The notes below the pieces were generated by a model that worked only from the letters and a program-made list of their open reading frames with translations, did no database searches and was not told the DNA's origin. Of a stretch of DNA of 64,000 bases, positions 11,771 to 22,000 are shown piece after piece. Source of the DNA: Rebecca billardiae RCC1528 (taxonomy: Eukaryota; Haptophyta). The stretch is from NCBI GenBank assembly GCA_965240325.2, contig OZ251237.1, positions 1,550,001 to 1,614,000 of the forward strand, in the 5' to 3' direction. How positions within the stretch are numbered: position 1 is the first letter of the stretch; the number at the start of each line of letters is the position of its first letter. Position numbers and translations under genes: made by a program.

Positions 11771-14009
11771 CCCGCCGCCGAGCCCGCCGCCGCCTCCGAC
11801 GCCCCCATCCCCGCCGCCGAGCCCGCCGCCGCCGCCGCCGCCGCACTCGCCGCCATTCCCGCCGCCAAGCCCGCCGCCGCCGCCGCCACCGCCTGCGCCG
11901 CCGCCAAGCCCGCCGCCGCCGCCGCCGCCGCCGCAACCGCCAGCGCCGCCACCCTCGCCACCGCCGCCACCGCCGCCGCCCGCGCCGCCGCCTTCGCCGC
12001 CGCCGCCGCCCTCTCCGGCGCCGGACTACGTGTCCCCGCCGCCGCCCTCGCCCTCGCCGCCGCCGCCGAGCCCACCGCCAGCCTACGCCGAGCCGCCCAA
12101 CCCGCCGACCTTGCCCTCGCCGCCGCCGCCGCCGCCGCCGCCCACTCCGCCACCCTGCCCGCCGCCGAGCCCGCCACCGCCGCCGAACCCGCCCTCGCCG
12201 CCGCCGAGCCCGCCGCCGCCGCCGTCGCCTCCGACGCCGCCGCCGAGCCCGCCACCGCCTCCTCCGCCCCCATTCCCGCCGCCGAGCCCGCCGCCGCCGC
12301 CCACCCCGCCCTCGCCGCCGCCGAGCCCGCCGCCGCCTCCAACGCCGCCCGCGCCGCCGCCGAGCCCGCCGCCGCCGCCCGCTCCGGCCTACTCCAACTC
12401 TGCCGACTACACGCACTGCCTGTACGAGGCGGCGCAGGGCGGGCACGCGTGCAAGCGGATCGCGGACTGGCCGAGCGTGGGCGGCACCGTCCCCACCGAG
12501 GTGGGCACCATCGTGGGGCTCGAGTTCATCGAGCTCTCGCACGGCGCCACCTCGGGCACGCTGCCCACCGAGATCGGCTACCTCACGCGGCTGCACGACC
12601 TGCTGCTCACGCCCGGCAGCGAGGTGGCGCTGGCGCGCGTGCTGCCCACCGAGCTGGGCGAGCTGAGCGCGCTGAACACCGTGCTGCTGGACAAGCTCGA
12701 CTCGCCCTCCACCGAGATCCCCACCGAGATCGGCCGCTGCACCGACCTGGAGGTCTTCGAGATCACGGCCTCGTCGATTGGGGGCACGCTGCCGTCTCAG
12801 CTGCTCGCGGGCGGCAGCCTGACTGAGCTCGTGCTCAGCGAGCTGAGCGGGCTGGGCGGGACGATCCCCACGACGCTCGGGAGCATGCTGACCGACCCCG
12901 ACCCGCCCTCCGCGCCGGACGACGCGCGCGTGCTGCTGAGCGAGCTGTACAGCCTGACGGGCACCCTGCCCACCGAGCTGGGGCGCATGAGCGGCCTCAC
13001 GGCACTGACACTCTCAGGGCTGGTGCGCCTCACCGGCTCGGTGCCGACGGAGGTGGGCGGCATGGCGCGGCTGGAGGCGCTCACGCTGCAGAGCTGCGCG
13101 CTGGGCGGCGTGCTGCCGACCGAGCTCGCGCGGATCGCCACCAAGGACGCCGTCACCAAGCAGGACGGCTCGACCAAGCCGCTCTCCGGCGGCGCGCTCA
13201 ACTCGCTCGACGTGAGCGGCAACAGCCTGGGCGGCGTGATCCCCACCGAGTTCGGCCGCGTCACCGACCTCGCCTGCACGCTGGAGGACAGCGGGAACAC
13301 GCTGTGGGGCGAGCTCAGCCTGCCGTTCCGCGACAACTTCTTCCTGCCCAACCCGACGGCCAAGCTGGCGAAGGGCAGCTGCCTGCCCAGCGGCGCGTAC
13401 TCGTCGCCGCCGTCGCCGCCGCCGGCCGAGCAAGACTCGCCCGCGGAGGGGCTGGACGTGGACGGGGAGCTGCGGATGAGCGGCGAGCCCTCGCTGTGCA
13501 ACAGCCAGGCGTTCAAGGACGGCGTGGCGTCGGGCCTGGCGCGCGGCGTGGGCGTGCCGTCGAACCGCGTGTCGATCACCGGCTGCAGGGGCGGCTCGGT
13601 GATCGTCTCGTTCCGCATCAAGCAGGTGACGGGCGAGTACACCGACTCGGTCAGCGTGGCGGACAAGCTGACGAGCGACGCGGCGGTCAGGACGCTCATC
13701 GCCAACTACATCGCGGCGAACACGGGCGTGGCGGTCTCGCCGAGCTCGATCGTGATCACCGGCATCGCGCAGTTCGGCTTCAACCCGCCGCCGCCGCCCA
13801 GCCCGCCGCCGTCGATGCCGCCGCCCGCGTTTGCGCCGATCGACGCGGCGGCGCTCACGGACGCCGAGCTGGCGGGCGTCATCCTGGGATCGGTGTTTGG
13901 CTGCTGCTGCCTTGTGGGGCTGTGCGCGGCGGTGTACTACTTCTTCTGCAGGCAGAGCCCGGAGTCGGTCGCGGGCGCGGGCGGCGGGCGGGCAGCGCAG
14001 AGGCTCTGA
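10881..14009 (+). CDS. Membrane-anchored proline-rich/LRR surface protein, divergent paralogue (1042 aa)
   Basis: Same architecture as the gene at 4251 but clearly diverged. Signal peptide 1-22 (MARACMLMRVLALAILVTLA), proline rod about 25-503 (shorter), linker with YTHCLYEAAQGGHACKRI, LRRs about 515-835 with LPTELG/IPTEIG cores, SPPSPPP hinge near 842, SEA-like globular domain about 850-965 with SVIVSFRIKQVTGEYTDS identical to its paralogue, a short proline hinge, and a transmembrane helix about 996-1022 rich in Cys (FGCCCLVGLC). The globular domain is far better conserved than the rod, which implies selection on it. LRR loops differ from the paralogue, so binding surfaces may differ. The single ATG at 10881 lies directly before the hydrophobic stretch. 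It is intron-free, unlike most unrelated genes in the window. Confidence 0.9.
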
Positions 14010-14622
14010 GCGCGCCGCGCCCGCGCCCTGTGCGCGTCGCCGCCCGTCCCAGCTCGGTCGGGCTACCGCCGCCGCCGGCGCGGGCGCGCGGCCAGCGCGC
14101 GCGCGCGCGTGCGGCGCGCGGCCGCAGCACCTCGCGCGCGCACCCGGCGCTCGGCCGGGTGCGCGCCGCTCTCCTTCCGTGGCGTGCTGCTCCTCTTCGA
14201 ATGCATGCCGGCACTGGCGTCCTGCATCCACCGCCACGTCGCCTCGTCCGGCCGCAGCCGACTGCCCGTGACATTATGATGACCCGGTGGCGTTGCCATA
14301 CTTGCCATTGCACCGCGCCCGCGGCGCGGCCGGCCGGCCGGCCTGCGCGGGACGACCCGGCGGGACCGCTTGCGGCCGCGGGCTGCGCCTGCACGGCGTC
14401 GGACTGATGACGACCTCGACCGCCATCATCCTCAGCATCATGATCGTCGTCGGCGGCGTCATCGTCAGTGTGAGTGAGTGTCGATCGTCCAATAGCTATA
14501 TGCAGCCGCCATCATATCATCGATCAATATGAATATTCGATCATCGTCGTCGTCATCAGCTGCCAGCTGGCACTTATGTCATTGTGACTTGTCAGCAGCG
14601 CACGGCAGCAGCGCGCATATTT
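14010..14622. other. Intergenic region between convergent genes
   Basis: About 0.6 kb between the stop of the LRR gene and the stop of the FGGY kinase on the other strand. The left part is very GC-rich. From about 14400 to 14580 it is richer in AT, with scattered atcatc runs. No gene is seen. Confidence 0.5.
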
Positions 14623-17291
14623 TCACCCAGCAGTCTCAGCAGCGCTACCAGCAGCCCCAGGGTCCGCCTCATCAGCAGGAGCAGCAGCGCCGGCGCCGTC
14701 ATGCTGCCGAGCGAGCGCTGCGAACGTGCCTCGCAGCGCCGCGTGCAGGCTGGCGTACGCGTGGTACCGCCGCTCGTGCAGCGCGCGCACAGACGCGTCC
14801 GCACTGGGCGTGTACTCGGCCGCGGCGGCAAAGAAGCCGGGCGGCGCGTCGTCGGGGCTGAGCGAGCGCGCCCAGCCGAGGCCGGCGGGCTGCGCGGCGA
14901 GCAGCGCCGCGCCGCGCGCGCCCGCGTGCTCCGCCTCTGCGGGCACGACGACCGTCGCGCCGAGCACGTCCGCCAGCGTCTGCATCCAGAGCGCCGAGTG
15001 CGTCGCGCCGCCCACGACGGTGAGCTCGGCGCGCGCGCTGCCGCCCGGCGCGGCGGCTCGGGCCGCGGCGCCGCCGGCCGGGTCATCGCGCGCGGCTGCC
15101 GCTTGCACGTGCTCGAGCAGCGCGCGCTGCGCGTAGCAGGTGCCCTCGAGCACCGCGCGGCTGAGCTGCGCCGCGCCCGTGTCCGCGCCGATCCCGACGA
15201 AGCAGGCGCGCGCGTGCGCGTCCGTGAAGGGCGAGCGCTCGCCCTGAGCGCCGGCCGCGGCGGGCAGCGCGCGCGCGGGCGACGGGGGGCGCTCCCAGCG
15301 GCGGTGAGCGCGCGCGCACGCGCGGGCGCAGCGCGCGCGGCTGGCGCGCAGGGGTGCGCGCGCGCCCACGCGTGGGCCCACGCCGCCCGTTGCCAACGCC
15401 GCGCGTGGGCCCACGCCGCCCGTTGCCAACGCGGCGCGCGCCGCGCGCGCCGCGCGTGCGGCCAAGGCGAGGGCGCGCGCGGCAGCCCGGGGCGAGCCGC
15501 GCTCGCGCTCGCGCGCGGCGCGCGGTGCGCAGCGCGCGTGCGCCCGGGGTGTGATGTGCGGCGCGCGCGGCGGGCGCGCACCTGCAGCCAGGGGCAGAAG
15601 AGCACACCGCCGCTGCCCGGCTCGCTCTGCGCCGCGAGCGCGTTGAGCTGCGCGTAGCTGCACGCGCTCGGCGGCGCGGCCTCCGCACGCGCGCCGCCGA
15701 CCGGGGCGCGCGCGTCGCCTGGCGGCGCGGCGCCCACGCCGCCGCCGCGCGCGCCGGCCACGCCCGCATCCGCCGGCCCGCCGAGCAGCGCGCGCCGCAC
15801 CCACTCGATGTTGGCGCCGCAGCTGACGCAGCTGGCCGCGCGGATGGCAAGCTGCGCCCGCTGCTGCCGCTGCTGCTGCGGAGCGGACGGCGGCGCGCGC
15901 GCGTTGGGCGGCGCGGGCGGCTCGTGCGGAGGCGGAGGCGCGCCCGGTGCGGCGCCGGCCGCGTGTCCGCGCGCCTCGTCGGCAGCTCGCGCCGCGGCCC
16001 GCTCGGCGCCCGAGCCGAACGCGCCCGCGCCTGCCGCCGCGCACGCGCCCAGAGGCGGTGGCGCCGGCTGGGCCAGCGGCGGGGCCGGGTGTGCGAGTTC
16101 AAACAGCCCCTCCGGCAGAGGCCCCCCCGGCAGAAGCGGCGGCGGCAGCGCGCCCTCCGGCGGCGGCGGCGGGAGCGGCACGCTCATCGCGACCCACGAC
16201 GAGGTGCCCATGTACGCGTACGCGCGGCCGGGCACCGCCGCGCCCACGCCCGCGGTCGTGCTGCCCGCGTCGCCGCAGCCGTGGAAGAGCCACACGCCCG
16301 CGAGCGCGGGCGCGCCGAGCTCGGCCGCGGCGCGCGCGCTCACGCGCCCGACCGCGCGGTCGGCGCGCACGAGGGTGGGGAGGAGGCGGCCGAGCCACGA
16401 TGCGCGGCGGCGGTGCTCGGCGCCGCGCGCGCCGGTCGGCGCGGCCGCGCCCACCTGCCTCGCCTCCGCGCGCGCCGTCGCCCGTGCGGCAGCGGCAGCG
16501 GGCGCGCCGGCCTTCCTCGGCAGCGGCGGCAGCGCCTCGGCCCACGCGTCGTGCGCCCAGCTCGAGCGCGTGCGCGCGTCCAGGAGTCCGGTGGTGCTCG
16601 CCGTGGTCAGGTCGCAGAGCCAGCGCGCGCACGCCGCCGCGCCGAGCACGCCGCCGCCCGTGCCCTCCGGCGCGGCTGCGGGGGCCGCGCGAGGCGTGTC
16701 GCGCGCGCCGGCGTCGGCGTCGGGCGGCGCGCCGCTTGCCTCAGGCTGCGCCTCGCCTCCGAGCATGCGCGCGCACACGTACGAGTGCGCGCCGAGGAGG
16801 AGCGCGGCGGCGCGCTCGAGCGCGTGCGGCTCGTGCTCGCGCACCCACGCCAGCTTGGGCAGCAGGCTCGCCGCGCCCTTGTACCCCAGCAGGCGCGCGC
16901 GCAGCGCGGAGGCGCCGCCGGCCGTGCGCGCCTCGAGCGCGGACGCCTGCGCGGCGGCGCGCGTGTCCGAGTAGAGGATGGCCGGACGGAGCGGCTCGCA
17001 CCGCTCGTCCACGAGGATCAGGTCCTGCATCTGCCCCGAGCACGCCACCGCCTCGGGCCGCAGCCCGGCGGCCGCGAGCGACTCGCTCAGCTCGGCGAGC
17101 GCGCCGCACAGCGCGCGCCACCACTCGCGCGGGTCCTGCTCGACGACGCCGCCGGGCGCCGTGGACGTGGAGACGGGGCGCTGCGCGCTCGCGCGCGCGC
17201 GCCCGTCACGCCCGACCGCCGTCGCCTTGAGCGCCGTCGTGCCCACATCGATGGCTATGATCACCGCCGCGCCGTCCACCGCGGCCGCCAT
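14623..17291 (-). CDS. FGGY-family carbohydrate kinase, xylulokinase-like
   Basis: Two exons: 17291-15582 and 15243-14623 (776 aa). The ATG at 17291 opens directly into the N-terminal FGGY ATPase motif IIAIDVGTTALKATAVG. Next come the substrate-side motif YSDTRAA, the central CGDAGSTTAGVG loop with MGTSSW, and, across the intron, the join CPWLQ-GERSPFTDAHAR, which reproduces the family's C-terminal FGGY signature region. The motif VVGGATHSALWMQTLADVLG and a GARGAALLAA end complete the fold. The reaction is ATP-dependent phosphorylation of a sugar or polyol. The WMQ and GERSP motifs favour xylulokinase-like members, but substrate is not certain. The protein is about 250 residues longer than usual because of Ala/Pro/Gly-rich insertions around residues 170-300 and 380-500. 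The 338-nt intron has donor GTGCGC and acceptor CTCAG. Its start lies 93 bp from that of the divergent glycerate kinase. Confidence 0.85.
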
Positions 17292-17384
17292 AGACTGCCG
17301 TGCTTGCCAGTGCGGCCGGGGTCGGCTGCGCCGAGTTGCGACTTGCGACTGGGAAAGTGGCAAAGTGCGCCCGGGCCGGCCAGC
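17292..17384. promoter_or_regulatory. Divergent promoter between two kinase genes
   Basis: Only 93 bp separate the ATGs of the FGGY kinase (-) and glycerate kinase (+), so both 5' UTRs and core promoters must fit here or overlap coding sequence. I see no TATA box. The sequence has short repeats of gcgact/gcgcc type. A shared bidirectional promoter is inference from the spacing. Confidence 0.5.
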
Positions 17385-18773
17385 ATGGCGTCGACGACGT
17401 CCGCCGCGCTCGCGGTGTGCTCGCTCCTGCTCGCGGGCGCGCTGCTCGTGCGCTCGGCGCGCGCGCCGTCGTCGGCGCGTTCGCAGGCGGAGCCCCCATG
17501 CGCCGACATCGACCCCGCCTTCGTCCTCGCCGGGCCGCTCGCCGCGCGCTGCGGCCTGCGGTGCGCGGCAGACCTGGACGCGCGCCGCTGGGCTGCGCTC
17601 GCGGCGTTCCTCTTCGACTTCCTCGGCGTGGCGCCGAGCGCGCACGACGAGCGCGTGCACTGGTACTATTTGCCGGTGTACACCTGGCTCCGCGCGCTGC
17701 TCGACGCGCGCGAGGCCTCCGCCGCGTGCGCCGAGCGCGCGCTGCTCGCGGGCGTGCAGTGCGTGCAGGGCGGCGGCAAGACGTCGCTCGTCTCCGCGCT
17801 GTGCGCGCTCTTCGGCGCGGACCCGCAGGGCGCGCGCGTGTGCGTCGGCGCGTCTATCGACGACTTCTACCTCCCGCACGACGGCCTCAACGCCGTCGCC
17901 GCCGCGCACCCGGACAACCCGCTGCTGCAGGTGCGAGCGATCGGCTGCGGCGTGCGCGCGCGCCGCCGCGCGCGCGTGCGCGGCCGGACGATCAGCATGG
18001 CCGCCCCGGTGTGTGTGTGCACGCGCCGCCGCCGCCGCTGCGGCCCGCGGCCTGTGCTGCGGCGGCGCGCGCAGGTGCGCGGCCTGCCGAGCACGCACGA
18101 CGTGGCGCTCTGCGTGCGCACCGTCGACGCCCTGCGCCGCGCGCGCGCGCCGGGCTCGCGCGTGCTGGTGCCTCGGTTTGACAAGGGCGCGCACGGCGGC
18201 CGCGGCGACCGGCGGCCGCGCTCGGAGTGGTCCGAGGTGGCGGGGCGCGTGGACGTGGTGCTCGTGGAAGGGTGGTGCCTCGGCTTCTCCCCGCGCGCGC
18301 CCGACGCGCCGCCGCTCTGCTCCGCCCACCTGTGCCCCGTCGACGCCGCGCTGCGCGCCCACGATGGCGCCGATTTCGTCAGCCTGCATGGCAGGATGGA
18401 CGCCTGGCTGGTCGTGCGCGTCGGCCACCCGGCGGCGGTGTACCGGTGGCGCGAGGAGGCGGAGGCGGAGGCGCGGCGCGCGGGGCGCGGCGCGATGAGC
18501 GAGGGCGCCGTGCGCGCCTTCTGCGACTGTTACATGCCCGCGTACCGGCAGTACCTCCCCGCCGTGTACGGCGCTTACGACGCGGCCACCGGCCTCGGCC
18601 GCGAGGGCGCCGCGCTGGGCGCCGGCCGGCCGCAGCTGCAGTTTGCGGTGGACGACGGCCGCGCGCCGTGCGCGGACGGGGCGGCGGGCGCCGCGCCGGG
18701 CGCCCGCCCGCCCGCCGGCCTGGCCCTCCCCGCCGAGCTGCGCGAGCGCGCCGAGCGTGTCTTCGCCTGCTGA
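17385..18773 (+). CDS. GLYK: D-glycerate 3-kinase
   Basis: Two exons, 17385-17930 and 18075-18773 (414 aa). The enzyme phosphorylates glycerate to 3-phosphoglycerate, the last step of the photorespiratory cycle in plants and algae. The P-loop is QGGGKTSL (about residue 128), the second nucleotide-binding motif is SIDDFYLPHDG (about 157), and the diagnostic NPLLQ / RGLPSTHD pair is joined exactly across the intron. VPRFDKGAHGGRGDR (about 214) and VVLVEGWCLGF (about 243) follow. All match the plant-type GLYK family. An N-terminal hydrophobic stretch of about 20 residues followed by Arg/Ser-rich sequence looks like an organelle-targeting or bipartite plastid leader. The 144-nt intron is a multiple of three with no stop, so retention would insert 48 residues between the two substrate motifs. 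The nucleotides around both splice junctions are nearly the same (gcaggtgcg). Confidence 0.92.
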   Translation: MASTTSAALAVCSLLLAGALLVRSARAPSSARSQAEPPCADIDPAFVLAGPLAARCGLRCAADLDARRWAALAAFLFDFLGVAPSAHDERVHWYYLPVYTWLRALLDAREASAACAERALLAGVQCVQGGGKTSLVSALCALFGADPQGARVCVGASIDDFYLPHDGLNAVAAAHPDNPLLQVRAIGCGVRARRRARVRGRTISMAAPVCVCTRRRRRCGPRPVLRRRAQVRGLPSTHDVALCVRTVDALRRARAPGSRVLVPRFDKGAHGGRGDRRPRSEWSEVAGRVDVVLVEGWCLGFSPRAPDAPPLCSAHLCPVDAALRAHDGADFVSLHGRMDAWLVVRVGHPAAVYRWREEAEAEARRAGRGAMSEGAVRAFCDCYMPAYRQYLPAVYGAYDAATGLGREGAALGAGRPQLQFAVDDGRAPCADGAAGAAPGARPPAGLALPAELRERAERVFAC

Positions 18774-19074
18774 CCGCCTGAGTCGATGGCGATTCGAGTA
18801 GGCTCTATCTGCTCGATCGTCGTCACATCTCATCGACATCGTCGGATGCCGTTCTGACGCCCCTACGGGCGTCAATCTCGCCTGCCGAATAACTCAAATA
18901 AGCTGTGTGCGACACGGCTCTTATTCTTAGTCAACTGTACTACTATCAGTGGGTACTGTGTTCTGGCCGTGATGCGCGCAGTGACCGCACGCGGCGTGCG
19001 TCCTCGCCACTCCTCGGTTCCGGTGGCAACGGGCGCGTCCGTTTCGCGATTCGAGCGAGGCCAAGGCAGGCAGG
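18774..19074. other. Intergenic region upstream of CFAP57
   Basis: 300 bp between glycerate kinase and CFAP57. It holds a degenerate copy of the palindromic-element arm (18899-18940) and otherwise nothing recognisable. Confidence 0.5.
18899..18940 (+). repeat. Degenerate copy of palindromic-element arm
   Basis: Contains aagctgtgtgcg, a six-base insertion, then ctcttattcttagt and a further ctgta. These correspond to the left arm of the perfect palindrome at 58576-58654. Confidence 0.6.
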
Positions 19075-22000
19075 ATGGCGGCCGGGCAGCTCTCGCTAAA
19101 GTGCGCCCGTTGCGCGGCGTCGAGGCCGCGGCGCGCCCTGGGCCGGCCGGCGCGGCGCGGCGCGCGCGGCCTCGCCCACCCACGCCCGTCCTCGCCCGCC
19201 TCTCGCCGCGCCGCCCGTCCGCGCGCACCGCCGCCCCCGCTGCCGCGCGCGCGCGCAGCCTCTCGTTCGGTCTCCAACCGATCGCGCACAATAATGTGCT
19301 CAGCGTGGACGACACGACGCTGGCGTACCCGGTGGGGCGGCACGTCACGGTGGTGAACACCGAGTCGCGCGCCTCCAGCTTCCTCGCCACCGACCACTTT
19401 GACCGCGTGCACCGCGTCACCGCGATGGCCATCGCGCCCTCGCGCAAGTTCCTCGCGGTCGGCGAGGTGGCGGGCACGGACGAGCTCGCGCAGCTCAGCG
19501 TGTTCACGGCACGTGGCGCGGCGCGCGCGCGGGGGGTGGGTGGGTGGGACGCGCGCGGGGAAGGGCGCGCCGCCGCTCGAGCCGCTCACCGCCGCGCCGC
19601 CGCTCGGCGCCGCCGCCGCCGCTCGCCGCGCGCGCGCGTGCTGCGCGCAGGTCGGGACACAGAAGCGAAACCGCACGCTGCAGACGCCGCCCGACGTGAA
19701 CGTGCACGAGTGGCGCTCGATCGCCTTCTCGAGCGACGGCAAGCTCATCGTCGCGCTCGGCGACGCGCCCGACTACTACCTCCTCTACTGGCACTGGGAG
19801 CGCAACCGGACGCTCGGGTCGGCGCGCGTGGGCATGCCCGCCATGCGCGTCGCCATCTCGCGGCGCGAGGCGGAGAACGCGACGGTGGCGGTGAGCGGGC
19901 CGAAGCTGATGCGCTTCTACCGCGCGGTCGACGGCCAGATCAAGGTGCGCGCCCGCCGCCGCACCCCGCCGCCCGCCGCCTCGGCGCGCCCGCGCGCGCG
20001 CGCGCGCGCTCTGCGCGCCTCACGCGCCGCGCGCCGCCCTTGCGCCCCGGCGCGCGCAGGGCGCGAACGCGTCGGTGGGGAAGCGCGAGCTGCTGGACTA
20101 CTCGGACCAGTGCTGGCTGTCGGACGAGCGGCTCGTCGCGTGCGCCATCTCGGGCGAGGTCTCCGTCTTCGAGGCGCAGGAGCTGCGGCAGGTGCTGCCG
20201 GCCGTGCACGCGGGCAGCGCGGGGCTGCACACGATCTGCGCGTTTGCGCGCGGATTCATCGTCGCGGGCGAGCGCGGGCTGCTCTCGCTGCACGAGCGCA
20301 CGGAGGACAACGCGTTCGTGCCGCTCAAGACGTTCGTGTGGTGCGCGCGCCGCGCCGTGGGCTCCCGAGCGCGCCGCATGCCGCGCTGCTCACGCGCACG
20401 CGCCCGCGCACGCGCCGCGCGCGCGCCCTCCCCGCGCAGCCACGGCGCGATCTCGCGCATCGCGGGCACGGCGGTGCTCGCCGACCGCCGCCCCGAGCCC
20501 ATCACCGCCATCTCCATCTCCCCGACGGAGGAGTCGCTCGTCATCTGCCAGGGCGGCACGCAGGTGCGGGCGCGGCCCGGGGCGCGCGCGGAGGGCGGGC
20601 GCGCGGGCGCCGTGCGCGGGCGCTGAGGGGAGGGGGCGGCGGCGGGGGCGCCACCCGCCGTGCGGCGCGCGCGCGCTCACGGCCGCGCGCCCACGCCGCC
20701 ACCGCGCCGCCACCGCCGCCCACCGTTCAACCCCGGCCTCCATCCATCTGTGCCCGACCTGTGCCCGACCTGTGCCCCCCTGTGCACGCGCGCGTGCGCA
20801 GGTGGCGACGTTTGCGCTCAAGGACGTGGACATTCTCAAGTCGGACGGCGACGAGGACCACTTCAGCCCGCTGTGCGGCGGCTTCCACATGGGCGCCGTC
20901 ACCGGGCTGGACGTGTGCGCGCGCAAGCCGCTCGCCGTCACGTGCTCGGCGGACAGGACTGTGCGCGTCTGGTCGTACGGTGCGCGCGGCGCGCGCGGCG
21001 CGCGGCGCGCGCGGCGCGCGGCGCGCGGCGGGGCGGGCTGCGCCGCCGGCTGCGCGGCGCGCCGGGAGGGCGGGGAGGGCGGGGCCGAGGGGCGGCGGGC
21101 TGGCGCGCTCGTGCGCGCGGGCGGGCGGCCAAGCGCGCGCGGCTGGCTCGCACGGCACCCTCTCGGGCGGCGCGCGCCCCTTGCGCTCGCGCGCTCGCGC
21201 GCGCGTGCGTGCGCGCGCGCGCGGCGTGGGCTTGGGGCCGCAGCCGCGCCCACGCGCGCTCGGCCGAGGCCGCCGCCGTCCCCTCCGCCCTGCGCGCGCG
21301 CGTGCGCTCGCCCCGGCAGCGGAGCGCCAGTGCGAGCAGGCGCGCTTCTTCGTCGAGGAGCCGCTCTCCGTCGCGTTCCACCCGTCGGGGTACCACGTGG
21401 TGGTGGGCTTTGCTGACAAGCTGCGCTTCTTCCACGTGTGTGCGCGCGCACACGCACGCGCACACGCGCACACGCACGCGCACACGCACGCGCACACGCG
21501 CACACACACGCACGCACGCACACGCGGGCAGCGCGCGCGCGCGCGCGTGTGCCGGCGTGGGCGCGCGGGTCGCCCTGCGCGCTGCGCTGTCCGCGCCCCG
21601 CCCGCCCGCCAGCGCGCGCGCCCACGCCTCGCGCGCGCCCCGCGCCCCGCGCCCCCGCCCCCCGCCCGCTGCCTCCCCCTCCCGCCGCGCAGGTGCTGGT
21701 GGACGACCTCAAGTTCGTCGCCGAGTTCCACGTCAAGATGTGCCGTGAGGTGCGCTTCTCGAACGGCGGCCACTTCTTCTGCGCGACCGCGGGGCCCAAC
21801 GTGATTCTATTTGGAACCTACTCGATGGAAGCAGTGGGCACGCTCAAGGGCCACGCGGGGCCCGTGCGCGCGCTCGCCTTCTCCGCGGACGACCTGGCGA
21901 TCGTCACGGCGGGTGCGCGCACGCGGGGCCGCGCGCGGCGCACCCGCTCCGCGCGCGCGCGGCTGCTGCCGGCTGCTGCCGCAGCTGCCGGCTCAGCACG

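Noticed and set aside
10369-12342. Minus-strand Ala-rich frame of 657 codons, resembling antifreeze-like repeats
   Set aside because: Shadow of the proline rod of the 10881 gene. It has no leader and no matching structure outside the repeat.
14592-18875. Single minus-strand frame of 1427 codons covering both kinase loci
   Set aside because: Two real genes on opposite strands explain it. The part over 17385-18773 is antisense of glycerate kinase, and the FGGY frame changes at the intron.
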